The position numbers were made by a program, and so were the translations under genes. The notes beneath the pieces are model-generated. The model searched no databases. It saw nothing but the letters and a program-made list of their open reading frames with translations, and was not told where the DNA came from. Below are positions 8,920 to 14,765 of a stretch of 17,268 nucleotides of DNA, one piece after another. Positions within the stretch are counted from its first letter, which is position 1. The number at the start of each line of letters is the position of its first letter. Source of the stretch: JBOHHM01 sp050725495 (GTDB lineage Bacteria > Pseudomonadota > Gammaproteobacteria > Burkholderiales > Burkholderiaceae_C); assembly GCA_050725495.1 (NCBI GenBank), contig JBOHHM010000091.1:1-17268 (forward strand). Reading direction: 5' to 3'.

Positions 8920-10808
8920 CAGGAACTCCTGTAAAGCGCAAACGGCAGCGGCGCGTAAGTCATGCCGTGCTCCAACAACTGCTTGTTGCTCATGTACTTC
9001 GCCGGGGCAAACACCAGATGCTTCCTGAGCTGTCCGGCTCGTGCATCGCGCGAGCGACCCCACTCGGCAAATGCCTTGGCGCGGCTCAGCGTCAGCGCCG
9101 CTTCGGGCGACTTGAGGAAGGCCAGCTTGGGCTCGTACACCAGCCACACATGCGCGTCTTTCGCCTCACCCAGGTAGAACTGCGGCACGCCCTTCGGGGG
9201 CGGCGGCAGCGTGCCGCCCGTGGCGGTGTGGAACAGCCAAGCGCCCAGCGCGTCGAAGGCGGGCAGGTTTTCGCCCGACAGCAGCTTCTCAATATCCAGC
9301 GGCTCACCCAGCGTGCAGTAGGTGAACTCGCCGCCCAGGCCTTCGGCCATCTCAGAGACACGCTTTTCGCCCTCCACGCGCAACACACCGTCTTTGAGTT
9401 CGACGTTGATCTTGTCAAACCTCTTCTTGCTCCCTCTCCCACTGGGAGAGGGTTGGGGTGAGGGCTCCCCGAGCCCCATCTGCGCTGACTCCTCGGCAAA
9501 CCCCTCTTTGGCCTTGATCGCCTCCACCTTGGCCAGCCACTGGTCGGCTTTTTTGAACTGGGTGAAGTTGATCTTTTCTTCGAGCAAGGCTTCGCGCTGC
9601 GTGCCCACCCAGGCATAGCCGCCGATGGCGCGGCGCACGCGCTCAGCGGTCAGGCGGTCGGCATAGTCTTCACCTTCCACCAGAATGAACTTGCGCCGCC
9701 CGCCGTCGCGGGCGTTGGCCTTGAGTACGGCGTGGGCGGTGGTGCCGCTGCCGGCGAAGCTGTCGAGGACGAGCGAGTCGGGTTCGCTGGCCAGCTCCAA
9801 CACACGTTCGATCAGCGCAACGGGCTTGGGCGTGATGGTGCTTTCCTCGTCCTTGAGAACGCCCATTTCGAGCAGCGTCTTCTTCGCATCCTGCGTGTGG
9901 CCTACTTCATCGTAGAACCATAGGGTTTGAGGAGTACGGCCTTGTTTGACCTCAGAGAGAAAGCGTTTAACAGCAGGGATGTTGTTTTGATCTTCTCCCC
10001 ACCAAACGCGCTTGTCCGCATGAAGCTCCCAAAGTTTCTTTTCGCTGATTGCCCAATACCGTCCAGTCGGCGGACCTTCCAAGCTACGGCCACCAGGGCA
10101 ATCAATGGCGTAGGTACCTTCGCTGTAGTAATTTCGTGCAGACAAGTCAGCGGGCTTCCACGGCCCACGCGAGTCATTGTCCGGGTTGCTATAACGTGCC
10201 TCCATGGCCTCTGTACGCTCCAGCAAGTTCGGACGCCACTGCGCCTTGTCTTTGGCCACCACCAACACATAGTCATGGTCTTCGCTGAAAAACTGTGCGC
10301 TATTCTTAGGCGAATAATTCTTCTGCCAAATACAGGTCGCCACGAAGTTTTCGGCCCCAAAAATCTCATCCAACATGTCACGTGCGTGATGCACCTCGTT
10401 GTCATCCAGCGTGATCCAGATCGAGCCCTTCTCGCTTAACAACTCGCGCAGCAGCACCAGCCGCGGCCACATCATGCACAGCCACTTGTCGTGGCGCAGC
10501 ATGTCCTCGCCGTCCACCGGGTTGGTGCTCAGCCACTCTTTCATGATGGGGCTGTTGACGTTATCGTTGTAGCACCAGCCTTCGTTGCCGGTGTTGTAGG
10601 GCGGATCGATGAAAACCAGGTCCACCTGCCCCGCATAGCGCGGCAGCAGGCCCTTCAGCGCATGGAGGTTATCGCCGTGGATGACCAGGTTGCTCGCCAG
10701 ATCGCCCGGGCCGATGCCCTTCGCCTTGTCCACCACCAGCGGTCGGTAAGGCACCGTGAGGTGGTGGTTGTAGACGTACTCTTTTCCCTTGAAGACGATT
10801 TCGGGCAT
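8919..10808 (-). CDS. Type III DNA methyltransferase subunit Mod (adenine-N6)
   Basis: This 629-residue subunit recognises and methylates DNA using S-adenosylmethionine and is needed for cleavage by Res. The catalytic motif DPPY (68-71, in FIDPPYNTG) comes before the SAM-binding motif FAGSG (351-355, in LDSFAGSGTTAHAVLKAN). This is the beta-class order of type III and related adenine methyltransferases. The target recognition region should lie between them, ~150-310, and that stretch is clearly less GC-rich than the flanks. Residues ~447-461 (EPSPQPSPSGRG) are translated from a REP-like palindrome at 9432-9464, an in-frame insertion in the C-terminal part. The ATG at 10806-10808 has no clear ribosome binding site. 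The stop overlaps the HEPN start. Confidence 0.95.
   Translation of the reverse strand: MPEIVFKGKEYVYNHHLTVPYRPLVVDKAKGIGPGDLASNLVIHGDNLHALKGLLPRYAGQVDLVFIDPPYNTGNEGWCYNDNVNSPIMKEWLSTNPVDGEDMLRHDKWLCMMWPRLVLLRELLSEKGSIWITLDDNEVHHARDMLDEIFGAENFVATCIWQKNYSPKNSAQFFSEDHDYVLVVAKDKAQWRPNLLERTEAMEARYSNPDNDSRGPWKPADLSARNYYSEGTYAIDCPGGRSLEGPPTGRYWAISEKKLWELHADKRVWWGEDQNNIPAVKRFLSEVKQGRTPQTLWFYDEVGHTQDAKKTLLEMGVLKDEESTITPKPVALIERVLELASEPDSLVLDSFAGSGTTAHAVLKANARDGGRRKFILVEGEDYADRLTAERVRRAIGGYAWVGTQREALLEEKINFTQFKKADQWLAKVEAIKAKEGFAEESAQMGLGEPSPQPSPSGRGSKKRFDKINVELKDGVLRVEGEKRVSEMAEGLGGEFTYCTLGEPLDIEKLLSGENLPAFDALGAWLFHTATGGTLPPPPKGVPQFYLGEAKDAHVWLVYEPKLAFLKSPEAALTLSRAKAFAEWGRSRDARAGQLRKHLVFAPAKYMSNKQLLEHGMTYAPLPFALYRSS
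9432..9464 (-). repeat. REP-like palindrome inside mod
   Basis: CCCTCTCCCA (9432-9441) and TGGGAGAGGG (9443-9452) form perfect 10-bp arms around one base, followed by the tail TTGGGGTGAGGG (9453-9464). This is the widespread CCCTCACCCC...CCCTCTCCC type of bacterial extragenic palindrome. Here it sits inside a coding region, keeps the frame, and is translated. A related copy in the opposite orientation is at the right edge of the window. Confidence 0.85.
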
Positions 10809-10820
10809 GGGCGATCATTC

Positions 10821-10836
10821 ACTCTCTATGGAGAGT
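10821..10836. repeat. 6-bp inverted repeat upstream of mod
   Basis: ACTCTC (10821-10826) and GAGAGT (10831-10836) are perfect arms around TATG, 12 bp before the mod start and within the 57 bp between the glb stop and mod. It could be an operator or a small mRNA hairpin controlling the restriction operon. There is no adjacent T-run, so a terminator for glb is less likely. No clear -10/-35 pair could be assigned. Confidence 0.4.
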
Positions 10837-10865
10837 ACGATTTTGACACGCACCCCCAATAGAAA

Positions 10866-11270
10866 TCAGCCGTTGAGGTTGCGCATCCAGTCGGCCGTCT
10901 GGAAAAAGCTCTCGCGCAGCCGCGCGCGCAGGGCTTGATCGACCCCGGTCTCGGCCATGGCCTGGTCCATGCAGGCGAGCCACTGGTCACGCTCCTTGAT
11001 GCCGATGGAAAACGGCATGTGGCGCAGGCGCAGGCGCGGGTGGCCGAAGCGGTCGGTGTAGTGCTGGGGGCCGCCGAGCCAGCCGCAGAGAAACCAGAAC
11101 AGGCGCTGGCGCGCCTGGCTCAGGTCGCTGCCGTGGACCGCGCGCAGATCGGCGTAGCCGGGCTCGAGCTCCATCAGGTCATAGAAGCGCTCGGTCAGCG
11201 CCCGCACGCGCGCCTCGCCGCCTATCCATTCGAACGGCGTGGCAAAAGGGGGGTTTTCCTGAATCTTCAT
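10866..11270 (-). CDS. Group II truncated haemoglobin (trHbO-like)
   Basis: The product is a small cytoplasmic haem protein, 134 residues from the ATG at 11268-11270. Group II landmarks are visible: FYDLM with Y30 as the B10 tyrosine, RHMPFSIG (83-90) with H84 as the proximal F8 haem ligand, and W97 (DQWLACM) as the G8 tryptophan typical of this group. GWLGGPQHYTDRFGHP (63-78) is the E-F region. Such proteins bind oxygen and may act in NO or peroxide chemistry. The ATG gives the usual MKIQENPPFATPFEWIGG start; an in-frame TTG two codons upstream is less likely. It lies between the restriction operon and the permease gene and has no obvious functional link to either. Confidence 0.93.
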   Translation of the reverse strand: MKIQENPPFATPFEWIGGEARVRALTERFYDLMELEPGYADLRAVHGSDLSQARQRLFWFLCGWLGGPQHYTDRFGHPRLRLRHMPFSIGIKERDQWLACMDQAMAETGVDQALRARLRESFFQTADWMRNLNG

Positions 11271-11285
11271 GATCAAACTCGATTC

Positions 11286-11330
11286 TAGCCCTCGTCAGTT
11301 GGGCGCAATTCGCTATCAAATAAATAGCAA
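11286..11330. repeat. Dispersed intergenic repeat, right copy
   Basis: This 45-bp element runs TAGCCC...CGCAATTC and ends GCTATCAAATAAATAGCAA. GCTAT and ATAGC pair around an AT-rich 7-nt loop. It has the same length and orientation as the copy at 5481-5525, so the two form degenerate direct repeats bracketing res-HEPN-mod-glb. It abuts the stop codon of the permease gene and may act as its transcription end. Confidence 0.65.
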
Positions 11331-13862
11331 CTACTCGGCGGCCCGGCGCAGCGTTTCGACCACCGGGCGGCGCAGCACCTCGCGCAAACCCCACCAGCCC
11401 GCGGCGAGCGCCAGCAAGGCGCCGGCGAGCGCCCCGGCCAGCGGCACCAGCGGCGAGGCGGTCCACGCAAACTCGAACACATACTTGGCCAGGGCCCAGC
11501 CCACGCCGCTGGCCACGAGGCTGGCCAGCAATCCGGCCAGCAGGCCCACCCCGGCCAACTCGGCGCGCTGCACCTGACGCAGCAGGCGGCCGCTGGCGCC
11601 GACCGCGCGCATGATGGCGAACTCCTTGGCCCGCTCCTCGCGCGTGGCGGAAACCGCGGCGAACAGCACGACCAGGCCCGCAGCGAGCGTGAAGCCAAAC
11701 AGGAATTCGACCGCGCGTATCACCTGGTCGAGCACGCGCTGCACCTGGCTCAGCGTGCTGGTCATGTCCACATTGGTGATGTTGGGAAAGCGGCGCACCA
11801 GCTGGTTGTCAAAGCCCCGGGTCTCGGGCGCGCGGAACGCACTCATGTAGGTCGTGGGCACGTCGGCGAGCTGGCTGACCGGGTAGATCACGAAGAAATT
11901 GGCCCGCATCGAGCTCCAGTCGACCTTGCGCAGCGAGGTGATCTTCGCGTCGGTTTGCACGCCGGCAATATCGAAGCGCAGCAGATCGCCCAGATGCAGG
12001 TTCAAGGTTTTCGCGATGCCCTCCTCGACGCTGACCGCACCGGCCTCCTCGGCCGTCCAGTGCCCGCCCACGAGCTCGTTGTGGGGCGGCTGAACCGCGC
12101 TGTGCGAGAGGTTGAACTCGCGGTCCACCAGGCGCTTGGCGCGGTCTTCCGTGTAGTCGTCGGGCGTAACGGTCTTGCCGTTGACGGCCACCAGCCGCCC
12201 GCGAATCATCGGGTACCAGTCGAACTTGCGCACGCCGGCCTCGCGCAGGGCCCGCTGGAACGCCTCGCTTTGCTCGGGCATGACATTGATCACAAAACGG
12301 TTGGGCCCATCGGGCGGCGAGGCGCGGCGCCAGCTGCTGATCAGGTCGGTGCGCAGCAGCACCAGCAGGATCAGCGCCAGCAGGCCGACCGCCAGCGCGC
12401 TGACCTGCACCACGGTGTAGGCCGGTCGCGCCGAGATCTGGCGCGTGGCCAGCACCAGCCAGCGCGGCGCCATGGCCTCGTTCACGCTGGGGCGCAACAG
12501 CTTCACAGCGCACCAGCTCAGGCCTGCGAACACCGCGACCGCCCCCGCGAAACCGCCGACCGCGATCAGCCCCAGCTTGAGATCGCTGCTGAGCGCCAGC
12601 AGCAGGGCCGCAAAGCCCGCCACGCCCAGGCCCAGCACCGCCAGCGAAGCGGGCTTGAGGTTGCCGACATCGCGCCGGATCACGCGCAGCGGCGGCACCT
12701 GGGCCAGCTGCAGCACCGGCGGCAGGCCAAACGCGAACAGCAGGGTCAGCCCCATGCCCAGGCCGAAGGCTGCGGGCCAGGCCCCCGCAGTGGGCAGCGC
12801 CGCCTCCAGCAGCCCGGCCAGCAGCAGCACGAACACATGGTGCAGCGTGTAGCCCAGGGCCACGCCCAGCGCGCTCGCAAACAGGCCGATCAGCGCGAAC
12901 TCCAGCGCATAGCTCAGCGCGATCGTGCGCTGGCTTTGGCCCAGCACGCGCAGCATGGCGCAGTCGTCCAGGTGACTGGCCGCAAAGCCGCGCGCCGCCA
13001 GGGCCACAGCCACGGCGCTCAGCAGGGCCGCCAGCAACGCGACGAGGTTGAGGAACTTCTCGGCGCGGTCCAGGGTTTGGCGCATCTCGGGGCGGCCGCT
13101 TTCGAGCGACTCCACGCGCACGCCGCGGACCTCGGGCCTCCTGGCCTGCTCGCTCGCCCATTCGACATAGCTGCGGACCTGGCGGTCCTCTCCGGCCACG
13201 GCCAAGCGGTAGGTGATGCGGCTGGCCGGCAGAACCAGCTCGGTCGCGCCCAGATCGGCCTGGTTGAGCAGCACGCGCGGCGCGAAGCTCGCAAAACCCG
13301 CGCCGCGATCGGGCTCGATCACGATGATGCGGCCAATGCGCAGCCGCGCAGCACCCAGCAGCAAGGGCTCGCCAACCCGCAAGTTCAGGGCGTCGAGCAG
13401 GGGCGCATCGACCCAGACCTCGCCCGGCGCGGGAATCTCGCGCGTGCCCTGGCCCGCCTCGCCGGGCCGGGCTGCCACCGTGAGGCTGCCGCGCAAAGGG
13501 TAGCCGGCGGCCACGGCCTTGAGCGCCACCAGGCGGCTGGCGCCGCCCTGCGCGTCACTGGCGCGGCCCATGGTCGGGAAGCCCTGCGTGAGCGTGCTGG
13601 CCAGGCCCAGCGCGCGAGCCTGGTCGACGAAGGCCTGGGGCGTCGGGTTGTCGCTGGAGATGACGGCGTCTCCGCCCAGCAACTGGCGCGCGTCGCGCTC
13701 CAGCCCGCCCTTGAGCCGGTCGGCGAAGAAGCCCACGGCCGTCAACGCGGCCACGGCCAGCGTGACCGCCACGATCAGCAAACGCAGTTCGCCCGCGCGC
13801 AAATCGCGCCACAGCGTGCGCCATCCGAGGTGAACCGCCGAGGGCCAGAACGAGGTCTTCAT
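11331..13862 (-). CDS. FtsX-family ABC transporter permease, YbbP-like
   Basis: The product is an 843-residue inner-membrane permease of the FtsX/MacB type. One hydrophobic segment near the N-terminus (~27-46) is followed by a large periplasmic region. Hydrophobic segments then occur at roughly 268-292, 317-345, 361-381, 405-424, 430-452 and 480-503, followed by a second periplasmic region and three final segments (~720-820). This duplicated layout (about ten segments, two FtsX domains) matches YbbP-type proteins (about 800 residues), which work with an ATPase such as YbbA, probably on lipoproteins or other membrane substrates. The ATG at 13860-13862 gives MKTSFWPSAVHLGWRTLWRD. No ATPase gene is present in the window; it is flanked by glb and fdhD. 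Confidence 0.88.
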   Translation of the reverse strand: MKTSFWPSAVHLGWRTLWRDLRAGELRLLIVAVTLAVAALTAVGFFADRLKGGLERDARQLLGGDAVISSDNPTPQAFVDQARALGLASTLTQGFPTMGRASDAQGGASRLVALKAVAAGYPLRGSLTVAARPGEAGQGTREIPAPGEVWVDAPLLDALNLRVGEPLLLGAARLRIGRIIVIEPDRGAGFASFAPRVLLNQADLGATELVLPASRITYRLAVAGEDRQVRSYVEWASEQARRPEVRGVRVESLESGRPEMRQTLDRAEKFLNLVALLAALLSAVAVALAARGFAASHLDDCAMLRVLGQSQRTIALSYALEFALIGLFASALGVALGYTLHHVFVLLLAGLLEAALPTAGAWPAAFGLGMGLTLLFAFGLPPVLQLAQVPPLRVIRRDVGNLKPASLAVLGLGVAGFAALLLALSSDLKLGLIAVGGFAGAVAVFAGLSWCAVKLLRPSVNEAMAPRWLVLATRQISARPAYTVVQVSALAVGLLALILLVLLRTDLISSWRRASPPDGPNRFVINVMPEQSEAFQRALREAGVRKFDWYPMIRGRLVAVNGKTVTPDDYTEDRAKRLVDREFNLSHSAVQPPHNELVGGHWTAEEAGAVSVEEGIAKTLNLHLGDLLRFDIAGVQTDAKITSLRKVDWSSMRANFFVIYPVSQLADVPTTYMSAFRAPETRGFDNQLVRRFPNITNVDMTSTLSQVQRVLDQVIRAVEFLFGFTLAAGLVVLFAAVSATREERAKEFAIMRAVGASGRLLRQVQRAELAGVGLLAGLLASLVASGVGWALAKYVFEFAWTASPLVPLAGALAGALLALAAGWWGLREVLRRPVVETLRRAAE

Positions 13863-13890
13863 GACCCTACCTTAGCGCAATTCGAGTGAG

Positions 13891-13920
13891 CCCTGGCCCC
13901 TCGCGGAGATCAGGCCAGGG
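13891..13920. terminator. Possible stem-loop at the fdhD 3' end
   Basis: CCCTGGCC (13891-13898) and GGCCAGGG (13913-13920) are perfect 8-bp GC-rich arms around 14 bp. The structure overlaps the fdhD stop codon (13910-13912) and lies before the permease gene. It lacks a T-run, so it may only weakly terminate fdhD transcription or stabilise the mRNA end. Confidence 0.3.
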
Positions 13921-14755
13921 CGCGCGGCCTGGTGCCCGCCAGTTCGGGCTGCAGCAGCAGCCGCTGCGGCGCGCTGTAGCAAAGAAAATGCCTGTGGGTC
14001 GCGCGCCCGATGGCGCACAGGCCCAGGCGCTGCGCGATCTCATGGCCCATCTGCGTGATGCCGCTGCGCGAGATCACGATGGGCACGCCCATCTGGGCCG
14101 ACTTGATGACCATCTCGCTGGTCAAGCGGCCCGTCGTGTAGAACACCTTGTCGGCGATGGCCATGGCAGCTTGGTCCTGCAGCCACATCCAGCCGGCGAT
14201 GGTGTCAATCGCGTTGTGCCGGCCCACGTCTTCAACAAAGATCAGCATCTGCTCGCCGCGAAACAGCGCGCAGCCGTGAACCGAGCCGGCCGACTTGTAG
14301 GTGCTGTCCTGCAGGCGGATGGTGTTGACGATGGCGTAGAGCTGGGCCTGCGTCAACGTCGCCTCGGGCAGCGAAATGCTGTCGAGCTCGTCCATCAGGC
14401 CGCCAAACACGCTGCCCTGGCCGCAGCCGGTCGTGACCACGCGCTGCGCCGTGCGTTCCTCGATGCGCGCGATGCCCGAACGGGTGGCAACGGCCGCCGC
14501 GCCCACCTCCCAGTCCACCGTGATCGACGCCACCTCGCCCGGCGAGCGCACCAGCCGCTGGTTGCGCAGATAGCCGAGCACCAGCAGCTCGGGATACGCG
14601 CCCAGCGTCATCAGGGTCACGAGCTCGCGCTTGTCCACATAGACGGTCAGCGCGCGCTCGGCCGGAATCGCAATGCGGTCGCGCTCGCCATACTCGTTGA
14701 CCACCTCGATCTCGCGGGTCAGCGGGGCACGGGCCTGGCTCAGGTGCGGGACCAT
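13910..14755 (-). CDS. fdhD: Formate dehydrogenase accessory sulfurtransferase FdhD
   Basis: The product, 281 residues, is needed to give formate dehydrogenase its sulfurated molybdenum cofactor by transferring sulfur from a cysteine desulfurase to bis-MGD. Family landmarks are FVEDVGRHNAID (173-184), YTTGRLTSEMVIKSAQMGVP (206-225) and SRSGIT (229-234). The expected sulfur-transfer cysteine is C111 in VTTGCGQGSVFG. Only one cysteine is present there, whereas Escherichia coli FdhD has a CxxC pair; I believe single-cysteine forms occur in relatives. The ATG at 14753-14755 lies 10 bp after the formate dehydrogenase stop with GAGAG just upstream, so the two genes are almost certainly one operon. 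Confidence 0.96.
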   Translation of the reverse strand: MVPHLSQARAPLTREIEVVNEYGERDRIAIPAERALTVYVDKRELVTLMTLGAYPELLVLGYLRNQRLVRSPGEVASITVDWEVGAAAVATRSGIARIEERTAQRVVTTGCGQGSVFGGLMDELDSISLPEATLTQAQLYAIVNTIRLQDSTYKSAGSVHGCALFRGEQMLIFVEDVGRHNAIDTIAGWMWLQDQAAMAIADKVFYTTGRLTSEMVIKSAQMGVPIVISRSGITQMGHEIAQRLGLCAIGRATHRHFLCYSAPQRLLLQPELAGTRPRALA

Positions 14756-14765
14756 GGCGACGCTC

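Noticed and set aside
8920..9147. A longer start for the HEPN protein, adding 76 residues.
   Set aside because: The extension is mod read in another frame and has no family similarity. The ATG at 8919 has AGGAG at good spacing and overlaps the mod stop.
9432..9464. The palindrome in mod as an intrinsic terminator or a frameshifting disruption.
   Set aside because: The frame continues unbroken across it, there is no T-run on the transcript side, and its sequence matches a widespread REP type.
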